Source: Promethearchaeota archaeon
GTDB taxonomy: Archaea > Asgardarchaeota > Lokiarchaeia > Sigynarchaeales > SOKP01
Direction: 5' to 3'
DNA: 30,959 bases
Assembly (NCBI GenBank): GCA_016839845.1
Contig: JAEOTL010000461.1
Span: forward strand, 1 to 30,959
Shown: piece by piece, positions 23,022 through 30,171 of the stretch
How positions within the stretch are numbered: the first letter of the stretch is position 1
Layout: each line of letters begins with the position of its first letter
The notes under the pieces: model-generated
Database searches by the model: none
Seen by the model: only the letters and a program-made list of their open reading frames with translations
Told to the model about the DNA's origin: nothing
Position numbers and translations under genes: made by a program

Positions 23022-23477
23022 TTATCGTAGCAGTGAAACAACTTTTTCTTCTAAAGTTTGAGTGCCTGTCCCAAAAAGTTTGTCAATTGTACTTTTAAAA
23101 GACTCAAATTTGGCAACCTCGGTGATTTTTGAGCCTTTATACTCAGAAATAAATTTTTCGAGCAACTTTTCTAAAAGGGGAAAAATAGTTTTATATAAAT
23201 ATTTCTCAAGTCTATCGTCTTTATCGAGGACTATGAAAGCAAGAATATCTTGAGATCTTTTATAAAAATCATACATTTTTCCTTTTTTGAAAATTATGGT
23301 ATATTTGCTACTTTCAAAATACTCTATAGGAGCCATCAAGCATTCGGCAAAGCTTAAGAGTCCACTCATTAATCCACTGGTACATATTAGATCTGTTGAT
23401 TCTTTACTCGCTCTATGATAGCTAGCGAATATAACAGGAATACCATTGAAGATGATACCAGCTTCTCGGATTAACAT
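23022..23477 (-). CDS. Longin/roadblock-like small protein, 151 aa
   Basis: The sequence pattern is REAGIIFNGIPVIF, then SGLMSGLLSFAECLM, then strands YTIIFKKG and ILAFIVLDKDD, then a long helix. It has the beta-beta-alpha-beta-beta-beta-alpha order of longin or roadblock/LC7 folds. Small proteins of this type are abundant in Asgard archaea, where they are proposed partners of small GTPases. No GTPase gene is visible in this window. The C-terminal ~35 residues form an additional helical tail (KFESFKSTIDKLFG). The assignment rests on pattern and not on conserved catalytic residues, so it should be read as a fold guess. The ATG at 23477 has no strong ribosome site. Confidence 0.55.
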   Translation of the reverse strand: MLIREAGIIFNGIPVIFASYHRASKESTDLICTSGLMSGLLSFAECLMAPIEYFESSKYTIIFKKGKMYDFYKRSQDILAFIVLDKDDRLEKYLYKTIFPLLEKLLEKFISEYKGSKITEVAKFESFKSTIDKLFGTGTQTLEEKVVSLLR

Positions 23478-23680
23478 TTTAACTCATGGAAAGGTTTAGG
23501 CTAAATAGCTTTAACACTATATTCTAGATAATTACTCTTTATTTAGATCTCAATGCCCCCTTATAAATATTTACTCATTAATAATTTTTAGTGACCGCAG
23601 TACGATCTTTTTTTGAAATGAAAAGTTACATTTTTTTGTCGTAAATTCGTCGGGCGATTCGAAAACTTAATAATAAAAAG

Positions 23681-23700
23681 TAAAAAAAAAGAAAAAAATA
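23681..23700 (-). terminator. T-rich terminator after the 7-TM gene
   Basis: On the minus strand, TATTTTTTTC, TTTTTTTTTA and CTTTTTATTA follow the stop of the 7-TM gene at 23702. This is a strong archaeal oligo-T termination region. Confidence 0.5.
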
Positions 23701-23701
23701 A

Positions 23702-24463
23702 TTATGCTTTTTTCGATAAGATATTTTCCATCCATCGTGGGAGGAGAAAACCTCCATAGAATTCAAACGCACTTAAAACCAGTAATGTTCGAACAACCGC
23801 TAGCATTGTTGATAATATTGGGTTGGTTGGATTATCAAAAACAAGACCCAACATAATAGATCTTGCTGATTTCTCAAGAATCGCAGCTATGGTGAAGGAA
23901 ATGAATGCTGCCCGAAGAAGTTTCCCTTTTAATCGAATCTCTTTCTCATCTGATCGAATTGAATTACCCGCAAACTTCAACCCCGTCACCAACATAATGA
24001 TAAGGGTGAGGAATAAAGAGACCGTCAGGAAGATGCCAAAATCGGTACTAAATGCACTCGTCATAGTTCCTAGTAAGTTTACATCAATGAAGAGCAATGC
24101 GAAAAATATGATTTCGAATACAGCACTTACCGCAAGAATTAAACCAGTATATACCTTCTTTCTGTCTCGACTAATCATATCTGAATAGGCAAGGATCCAA
24201 GTAATCAACGGAACGGGGAGTAAAACATTGCCAATTATAAAATACCATTCTGTTGAAATGGTTTGCTGTGTGAATAAATTCATGATAAAAGACACTGAAT
24301 CAGGGAGCCAAGGAAAAGATAATCCTATCCACGTTAATCCAACTAATACGAGTAATCGATTTTTCTTTTTAAAGTACTTAGACAAGATGGTTACGCCGAT
24401 AATAAACGAGATAATAACAAATAGTAAGCTAAAAGTGCCGTGTAAAACATCTACCAATTCCAT
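23702..24463 (-). CDS. Seven-TM membrane protein of unknown function, 253 aa
   Basis: The function is not recognised. Seven hydrophobic segments are visible: residues about 8-28, 37-60, 72-92, 104-128, 141-163, 185-205 and 217-241. Loops carry positive charges (SKYFKKKNR; SRDRKK). The C-terminus SAFEFYGGFLLPRWMENILSKKA is short and leaves no signalling domain. It resembles the other 7-TM protein (20937) in size and helix layout, with an aromatic-Tyr-Gly patch near each C-terminus. Similar orphan 7-TM proteins are plausible sensors, but there is no direct evidence. The ATG at 24463 is used, and a T-rich terminator follows. Confidence 0.7.
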   Translation of the reverse strand: MELVDVLHGTFSLLFVIISFIIGVTILSKYFKKKNRLLVLVGLTWIGLSFPWLPDSVSFIMNLFTQQTISTEWYFIIGNVLLPVPLITWILAYSDMISRDRKKVYTGLILAVSAVFEIIFFALLFIDVNLLGTMTSAFSTDFGIFLTVSLFLTLIIMLVTGLKFAGNSIRSDEKEIRLKGKLLRAAFISFTIAAILEKSARSIMLGLVFDNPTNPILSTMLAVVRTLLVLSAFEFYGGFLLPRWMENILSKKA

Positions 24464-24585
24464 AAATATCCACCTAAGTATATTACTAAGATAGTATTAT
24501 TGGTAAATAAATTGATGTAGAACTATATATAGTTTGTAATTGACAATAAAGAAAAAAATATTAAAAAAATAGAAATAGTTGAAAA

Positions 24586-26028
24586 TTACTTCTTCTTGCG
24601 TTTAGGCTCAATCTTCTTGATTATTATTGATTCAGCATGGATCTTACAGTTCTTTAGGATTACTTTGAAACCTCCGCCCCCGCCAACTCCAGGGATTGTC
24701 ATGCCAACGGTGCCCATTGGGACCATCGCACCTTCTTCTTCCCATTCATCTTCTCCTTCTTCCTCGACTCCACCGGCGGCTGCTTTATATTCCTCAGTTT
24801 CAATAACTGGGTGCTTTACTTTCTCTAACCAGGCTGGTAAATCATTTAAGTCAGGAACTTCCTCTTCAGTTGCTATTTTATCTCGGATATCTTCTGGTAA
24901 AAGATCATATACGCGTTCTTTAACTGTCTTTCCCATCCAAACAACTAAATCAATACCTGATTTTAATCCAGCTTGAATTGCATCGTATTGCTGAAATTTT
25001 GGGCTGATAATATATTGGATACTAATCCCATTAAAACCGGGCATTTGTTTTCCACCCCCGGTTTGATTTGCCATCGCCGAGAATGGTAATCCATTTAACG
25101 CAACGCCATCATGATTTCTGTCAATTATACCGTGACCAACTCCTGTTTCAGGAATAAGAAAATCAATAGCCTCAAAACAACCGCATGATGTGTGGGGGAA
25201 TTCCATACCTGAATAAAGATAAATTCTTTCAATTTCTCCAAGTGAACGTTTTTTAATCATATCATTGATGCCAGTAAATTCTCCTGCTTCCACATTTAGT
25301 GCCTCTCCAGGCTCAATCTCAAAAAGAGGACCTTTTGGGTCTACGCGAGCGGCTGCTCTAGCGTCGAACCATGAAATCGAACCACATAAACTCATACGAT
25401 TTGGCGTTATGCAACAGGCATGCGTTGGTGCGAATGATTGGCAAAGAACACAGCCATAATACATGTCAACATCTTCGTCATTAATACTTCGTGCTCTTTC
25501 GTCTCTTTTATTATATACTTCTATTGCTAGATCGTAAGGTTCATCGATTTTCTCAGGATCGGTAATAATTGTAACTTGCGCCTTTTTAATTATTGGTAAT
25601 TCAGCTTTATATAATCGGATAAGGATTGTCCCAAGCATTTCGAAGGAATTAAATCCTTTCTCAAAAGCTGCCTTAGAAATACGCATCCAATTGGTGTATC
25701 GTTGGTTCAAATGCATTATTCCGTTTACAAAATTACAGAATTCATGAACTCGGCGTTCAAATACGGCCTCTAAATCTTCTTCAAGCTCAGGACCTGAAAC
25801 CTCTACTAGGATACCAATTGGGTGTCTAGATCCCTCTTCCATGTCTTTAAGATCGGGACCAATAAGGAATACCTTCCCATCTTCAATTTCTTTTTCCGGT
25901 TTAACGCGAACAAGTTCAAAATGCTTCTCAGATTTTGGTCCTCCAAGTTCTACATACATTTGATTTCCTCTAATACGCTCTCCCTCATAAACCGGGCCAA
26001 TATCTACAGGCATATCGGAAAAACTCAT
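24586..26028 (-). CDS. cdhC: CODH/acetyl-CoA synthase beta subunit (ACS)
   Basis: The 480-aa beta subunit of acetyl-CoA decarbonylase/synthase assembles acetyl-CoA from CO, a methyl-corrinoid and CoA at its Ni-Ni-[4Fe-4S] A-cluster. Diagnostic features are PVYEGERIRGNQMYVELGG near the N-terminus and the cluster cysteines YGCVLCQSFAPTHACC (C193, C196, C205, C206) and SCGCFEA (C282, C284). The glycine-rich GVGGGGGF before VILKNCKIHAESIIIKKIEP is the family's usual C-terminus. The ATG at 26028 is chosen because GAGGAGA lies 8 nt upstream and the N-terminus then matches the family; a longer frame to 26088 would overlap cdhB by 14 nt. It is downstream of cdhB, while the alpha, gamma and delta subunits are not in this window. 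Confidence 0.95.
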   Translation of the reverse strand: MSFSDMPVDIGPVYEGERIRGNQMYVELGGPKSEKHFELVRVKPEKEIEDGKVFLIGPDLKDMEEGSRHPIGILVEVSGPELEEDLEAVFERRVHEFCNFVNGIMHLNQRYTNWMRISKAAFEKGFNSFEMLGTILIRLYKAELPIIKKAQVTIITDPEKIDEPYDLAIEVYNKRDERARSINDEDVDMYYGCVLCQSFAPTHACCITPNRMSLCGSISWFDARAAARVDPKGPLFEIEPGEALNVEAGEFTGINDMIKKRSLGEIERIYLYSGMEFPHTSCGCFEAIDFLIPETGVGHGIIDRNHDGVALNGLPFSAMANQTGGGKQMPGFNGISIQYIISPKFQQYDAIQAGLKSGIDLVVWMGKTVKERVYDLLPEDIRDKIATEEEVPDLNDLPAWLEKVKHPVIETEEYKAAAGGVEEEGEDEWEEEGAMVPMGTVGMTIPGVGGGGGFKVILKNCKIHAESIIIKKIEPKRKKK

Positions 26029-26036
26029 TTCATATA

Positions 26037-26043
26037 TCTCCTC
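26037..26043 (-). promoter_or_regulatory. Shine-Dalgarno that decides the cdhC start
   Basis: GAGGAGA on the minus strand, 8 nt before the ATG at 26028. It supports a 480-aa CdhC in place of a 500-aa form beginning inside cdhB. Confidence 0.6.
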
Positions 26044-26074
26044 ATTTAAGTTATATAATTTTTTTAATTTTGTT

Positions 26075-26605
26075 TTATAGCTTTCCAATTAATTCTTCTA
26101 AAAATGCTTTCCAATCACTATTACTCAGATTAGGTAAGCTAAATCGTGCATTTGGGTGGGAATATTTGTCTAAATCTATGGTTTTTATCCAGTTTGTAAA
26201 ATTCTTGATTCGAGATAAAGTTTGAGAAACATAAAATACTAAATGTCCTCCAAAGATTGCCATAGAATATTGTCCTTCTCCATCCAAACCACCCCAATCT
26301 TTATCACATAAGCGATTAGTAACGTTGATCAGTGACATATCATACAAATCGTTCTTTGTAATCTTATCTTTTAAGTAGCTGTATGTGTGACCTGTACCAA
26401 CCACGTGACAATCAATCTTGTTCGCAATTTCGATTAAGAAATCAACAAGTTTCTTGTCCCCCAGTTCCCAATTTAAGGATTCAGCACCAATAACTAATAC
26501 TTTTTTCATTGGGCTCTTCAGAAAATTCGCCATTACTGCAGGATCTGAAACAGATGTACCCATTTCAGGGCCTGGAATATTTGCTTTTTGATACGGACGT
26601 GCCAT
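26075..26605 (-). CDS. cdhB: CODH epsilon subunit
   Basis: This is the small structural subunit that pairs with the Ni-Fe carbon monoxide dehydrogenase alpha subunit in the archaeal CODH/ACS complex. The start ARPYQKANIPGPEMG is the family signature. It is followed by a Rossmann-like fold with KKVLVIGAESLNWE and CHVVGTGHTYSYL. The 176-aa length is normal. The ATG at 26605 is preferred to a TTG three codons upstream because AAAGGAAA is spaced about 10 nt from it. The gene precedes cdhC by 46 nt and is certainly co-transcribed with it. The catalytic alpha subunit gene is not adjacent, which is unusual because cdhA normally lies directly upstream. Confidence 0.93.
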   Translation of the reverse strand: MARPYQKANIPGPEMGTSVSDPAVMANFLKSPMKKVLVIGAESLNWELGDKKLVDFLIEIANKIDCHVVGTGHTYSYLKDKITKNDLYDMSLINVTNRLCDKDWGGLDGEGQYSMAIFGGHLVFYVSQTLSRIKNFTNWIKTIDLDKYSHPNARFSLPNLSNSDWKAFLEELIGKL

Positions 26606-26759
26606 TTTATTCAATTTCCTTTGTCTTTATTTTTAGCTATAAGTTATAAAATAGGTAGTTGTAAATAACTATACTTAGAATTATTAACGACAATTTAAAA
26701 AAATTGTTTTTATTAAGTTTAATGAAAAAAAGGGCTGAAAAAATAGAAATAAATAAGGA

Positions 26760-28217
26760 TTATAATTTTGGTTTTTTATCTTGCCATGGTGCGATCTCTT
26801 CAAAAGCTTGTGAAACTTGGAGTACAGTCAATTCATCAAATCTTTTACCAACTATTTGCATTCCAATAGGTAATCCCTCACTAGACCATCCACATGGAAT
26901 TGAAGCCGCGGGATGACTTGTCATATTGAATGGATGAGTGTAGGGTGACCACGCTCCTGCGGTAACATCTTTCCCCTCAATTTTAGTTGGAGAGGATACA
27001 CCTAGTTCAAAGGCAGGACATGCCATAGTAGGTGTAATCAAAATGTCGAATTTTTTAAAATGCTTACAAACATTATCAAAGATAATTTCTCTTTGAATTT
27101 CTGCCTTATATAGATCCTCGGCAGTAAGTTGAAATCCGAATTGAGCTAGGGCAACTAAACCAGGGTCTAGCTTATCCCCATATTTTTCAATCAGAGGTTT
27201 GATAAAATATCCAAATCCATAACTCCATATATTATACCACGTTGCGCCATAGTGTAAAATTTCTACATTTCCTCGGAGTGTTTTTCCAGGAGTATTTAAA
27301 TTAATATCACTTTTCTCGACTGACCAATTGAATTCTTCGAATTTTTTTACAGAATCTAATACTGCTTTCTCGACTTCAGAATGAATAATCTCCAAATTGC
27401 CAAGATCAATGGCATACCCTATTTTAAGGTTTTTAGGTGTTTCTCCTAATGAATCATAAAAGCTATAATTAGGTTTAGGTAAAGAATATCTATCAATATC
27501 ATCAGCTCCAACCATAGCATCAAGCATTAAAGCAGCATCCTTTACATACCTAACTAAAGGACCCTTCTGAACAAACATCCCCATCATTCCTTCTAGCTTC
27601 ACCGAAGTTTGCGGTATACGCCCATATGTTGGCTTTATGCCATATAGACCACAAAAACTGCTTGGAATTCGTATGGAACCTCCCCCATCCGAACCTTGAG
27701 TTAAAGGACTTAAACCTGCAGCTGTTGCTGCTGCTCCCCCTCCAGTAGATCCTCCTGTAGTCCGTTCAAGATGCCATGGATTTTTGCTTTCACCAAAAAT
27801 TAAGTTATCTGTATTCCCTTTATACCCAAAAGGAGGCATGTTTGTTTTTCCTAGAATTACCGCTCCAGCTTCTTTCAATCTTTTGACTACTATATCATCT
27901 TCTGTTGAAACATAGTTTTCAAATGCTTTACAACCACTTGTAGTCCTCACTCCTTTGACATCAACACTGTCTTTAATAGAAGTTGGTATACCATGTATTA
28001 ACCCTAATTTTCCTCCTTTCTTAACTAACTCATCAGCTCTTTTTGCCAAGTCTCGAGCTAAATCAAATGTTGGAGTACAAAACGCATTAATTTTTGGATT
28101 AATTCTTTCTATCCTTTCAATTATAACCTCCGTTATTTCTTGAGAACTTATGTCTTGGGACTTTATTCTTTCAGCAAGTTCCCAAGCTGGCATAAAACAA
28201 ATATCGTCTTTATTCAT
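26760..28217 (-). CDS. Amidase-signature hydrolase
   Basis: This 485-aa member of the amidase signature family hydrolyses carbon-nitrogen bonds through a Ser-cisSer-Lys triad. All three residues are visible: K82 in PTSIKDS, the cis-Ser S157 in GGSTGGG and the nucleophile S181 in SDGGGSIRIPS. Their spacings (75 and 24 residues) equal those in fatty acid amide hydrolase. The C-terminus PAASIPCGWSSEGLPIGMQIVG is typical. No GatB or GatC partner lies nearby, so a stand-alone amidase is more likely than a Glu-tRNA amidotransferase subunit. The ATG at 28217 is preferred over a TTG three codons earlier. It lies just upstream of cdhB on the same strand, but a role with CODH/ACS is not evident. Confidence 0.88.
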   Translation of the reverse strand: MNKDDICFMPAWELAERIKSQDISSQEITEVIIERIERINPKINAFCTPTFDLARDLAKRADELVKKGGKLGLIHGIPTSIKDSVDVKGVRTTSGCKAFENYVSTEDDIVVKRLKEAGAVILGKTNMPPFGYKGNTDNLIFGESKNPWHLERTTGGSTGGGAAATAAGLSPLTQGSDGGGSIRIPSSFCGLYGIKPTYGRIPQTSVKLEGMMGMFVQKGPLVRYVKDAALMLDAMVGADDIDRYSLPKPNYSFYDSLGETPKNLKIGYAIDLGNLEIIHSEVEKAVLDSVKKFEEFNWSVEKSDINLNTPGKTLRGNVEILHYGATWYNIWSYGFGYFIKPLIEKYGDKLDPGLVALAQFGFQLTAEDLYKAEIQREIIFDNVCKHFKKFDILITPTMACPAFELGVSSPTKIEGKDVTAGAWSPYTHPFNMTSHPAASIPCGWSSEGLPIGMQIVGKRFDELTVLQVSQAFEEIAPWQDKKPKL

Positions 28218-28348
28218 TTTAATCAAGTATTTTTTTTGTCAATAAACAAATTGAGAAATCTCTTTATTTATTTTGCTAAAATAATGAAATTATAATACAA
28301 CTATTACTTTTCAAGATATTAATAGATTCCCAAAAAACCAAGATAATA

Positions 28349-28648
28349 ATGTGTGAATTCAAAATTATTAGACAAAATGATGGATCTCAGATTCAAGAAG
28401 ACATGGTAATATTATCATATAATGAAGAAAATGAGTTAATTCTAAAGGATGTCATCGGAATGGGAGAAGTAATACCTTCCGCTCTCATAATGGATGTAAA
28501 TACGATAAATCAGAAATGTATTATATTAGAACATCCAATCATTAATAGCTTCATGAGGTTTGTCACTAAGCTATGTGATAACAAAGGAGTTGCAGCTGAC
28601 GTCGATGAGTTAATTGGCGAGTTAGAGAAGATAAAGACAATATTCTGA
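28349..28648 (+). CDS. CooT-like small protein (candidate nickel-handling), 99 aa
   Basis: The start MCEFKIIRQNDG and the beta-strand pattern (MVILSYNEENELILKDVIGMGEVI, then ALIMDVNTINQKCIIL) match the CooT family. In that family the small dimeric protein binds nickel through Cys2 and supports CO dehydrogenase maturation. Cys2 is present here. Typical members are about 65 aa; this one has about 35 extra C-terminal helical residues. The gene is divergent from the amidase and lies under 2 kb from cdhB/cdhC, which need nickel for the A-cluster and C-cluster. The function is inferred from the N-terminus and context. The ATG at 28349 has no strong ribosome site. Confidence 0.65.
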   Translation: MCEFKIIRQNDGSQIQEDMVILSYNEENELILKDVIGMGEVIPSALIMDVNTINQKCIILEHPIINSFMRFVTKLCDNKGVAADVDELIGELEKIKTIF

Positions 28649-28702
28649 TCCTATAGATTCAATTTCACATCAGAAGTTTTTTTAAGCACTACTCTTTCTT
28701 TA

Positions 28703-29566
28703 ATGAGTATGGAAGCACAGTTTTACGAAAGTATCGATACATATTATGAGGTAGCATACCCCTTTTTAATGAAAAGAGAATTGGAAAATGGCCTTTTCCT
28801 TACAATTCTTAGCAACATAAAGGAGAACTTTAAACATTACGGTCAAGAACCCCCGATTCTCATTACTATAACTGAAGACAATGAAGTGAAATTAATCTCT
28901 TTTAGAACACCTCCATATAATCAAGTCTTATCTTTTTCCTTGGATTTAAGAACGGTAGATATTTTAATAGATGCACTAATTGGGAGGAAATCTGAATTAC
29001 CTGGTGTTTTAGGACCTAAAGCAGAGTCTGAAAGATTTTCGAAGTTGTGGTCTGAAAAGCAAAACCTAAATTACAAAATAGTTATGAATGAGAGATTGTA
29101 TAAATTAGAAGAAGTTTCAGAGGAAACTTTAGGTAAGAGAAAATTTAAGTTGGGCGATAGTACAGACGAGGATCTAATTCTACAATGGGGGGAAGAGTTT
29201 ATGCTAGAGGCACTTCCTGAAAGAGATATAGAGATGATAGAGGGATCATTAAAACGAATGCGAAATCGTATTTCTGATAACCGAATCTTTTTACTTTTTG
29301 ATAATGATAAACCCGTTTCAATGGCACAGAAGGCCGGAAAAACACCAAATGGTATTGGAATTAATGGTGTATACACTCCCCCATCATTGAGGAGAAGGGG
29401 ATATGCTACAGAATGTGTGGCTAAATTAAGTCAATACTTGCTAGATGAGGGTAACAATTACTGTTTCTTATTTACAGATTTGAGTAACCCTATATCAAAT
29501 AACATCTACCAGAAGATTGGTTATTGTCCCGTTACTGATGTAGACGAATATAGATTTGATACCTAA
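28703..29566 (+). CDS. GNAT-family N-acetyltransferase
   Basis: The C-terminal ~130 residues form a GNAT domain: IFLLFDNDKPVSMAQ, then INGVYTPPSLRRRGYATECV, whose RRRGYA is the acetyl-CoA pyrophosphate-binding loop (Q/RxxGxG/A), then LFTDLSNPISNNIYQKIGY. That last segment is the family's closing strand and helix. The N-terminal ~150 residues have the partial GNAT-like layout seen in some two-domain acetyltransferases (LITITEDNEVKLISFRTPPYNQVLSF). The substrate is unknown. It follows the CooT-like gene by 54 nt on the same strand and may be co-transcribed with it. Confidence 0.85.
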   Translation: MSMEAQFYESIDTYYEVAYPFLMKRELENGLFLTILSNIKENFKHYGQEPPILITITEDNEVKLISFRTPPYNQVLSFSLDLRTVDILIDALIGRKSELPGVLGPKAESERFSKLWSEKQNLNYKIVMNERLYKLEEVSEETLGKRKFKLGDSTDEDLILQWGEEFMLEALPERDIEMIEGSLKRMRNRISDNRIFLLFDNDKPVSMAQKAGKTPNGIGINGVYTPPSLRRRGYATECVAKLSQYLLDEGNNYCFLFTDLSNPISNNIYQKIGYCPVTDVDEYRFDT

Positions 29567-29581
29567 TCAAAAAAATAAAAG

Positions 29582-29616
29582 AAAAAAAAGATACGAGAAA
29601 GTCTCCTGATTTTCTC
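29582..29616 (-). terminator. Hairpin plus T-run after the Alba gene
   Basis: On the minus strand, GAGAAA and TTTCTC (29595-29616) form a 6-bp hairpin, followed about 5 nt later by a run of eight T (29582-29589). This looks like an intrinsic-style terminator for alba. It lies between two convergent genes. Confidence 0.5.
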
Positions 29617-29644
29617 CTGGATATTATTTGATTTTTGGCAACAA

Positions 29645-29926
29645 CTATTTTTTTGGTGGCAAAATTTCTATCTCCATGGAAGAGACATTGCTATCTGTGC
29701 CATCAGTATTGGTAATCGTTTCAGTTGTTATCTCAATAGTACCGTAAGATGCACCGTTTACAAATTTGTTAATGAGTATTTCAGCAACATCCACGGCACG
29801 CGAGATAGATCGTCCTCGGGCGAGTAGCTTTACTGGTTGTTCATTCAAAACAACCATTGCAGCCATTACATAGTTTAATGATTTTTTTTTGCCAATAAAA
29901 ACCTTTGCATCATCTTTTTTAGCCAA
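29645..29926 (-). CDS. albA: Alba chromatin/RNA-binding protein
   Basis: This 93-aa protein is a member of the Alba family, a dimeric DNA- and RNA-binding protein that compacts archaeal chromatin and can bind RNA. The signature is complete: VFIGKKKSLNYVMAAMVVL, then ARGRSISRAVDVAEIL and the strand VSSMEIEILPPKK at the end. The lysine pair in the GKKK segment corresponds to the basic loop region acetylated in Sulfolobus Alba. The start is TTG with the strong ribosome site GGTGAT 6 nt before it. A hairpin and T-run follow. It is convergent with a GNAT gene; GNAT enzymes can acetylate Alba in other archaea, but a link here is only a suggestion. Confidence 0.95.
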   Translation of the reverse strand: MAKKDDAKVFIGKKKSLNYVMAAMVVLNEQPVKLLARGRSISRAVDVAEILINKFVNGASYGTIEITTETITNTDGTDSNVSSMEIEILPPKK

Positions 29927-30171
29927 TATAAATCACCATTTCAATGAAAACATTACTATTAGCTTCAAATAGGGTTTGGATCTAATGTATTGCTTATTTT
30001 TCAGTAAATATTTAAGTTCTATAAACCATAGTTAGATTTTAAAATTACGGAATTTCTTTTACGGTCAAGTATCGAAGTTCCATAAAATTCATTGAGAACT
30101 ATATGAAACTCTAGGCTAATGTACATTAATTTGCATTTAATAAGAAACAATAATAAACTGACTTCACATTA

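Noticed and set aside
24596..24976. Ser/Pro-rich open frame antisense to cdhC
   Set aside because: Produced by the reverse complement of the Gly/Glu-rich CdhC C-terminus.
26029..26088. 20-residue longer start of CdhC inside cdhB
   Set aside because: A strong Shine-Dalgarno precedes the internal ATG, and the family N-terminus begins there.
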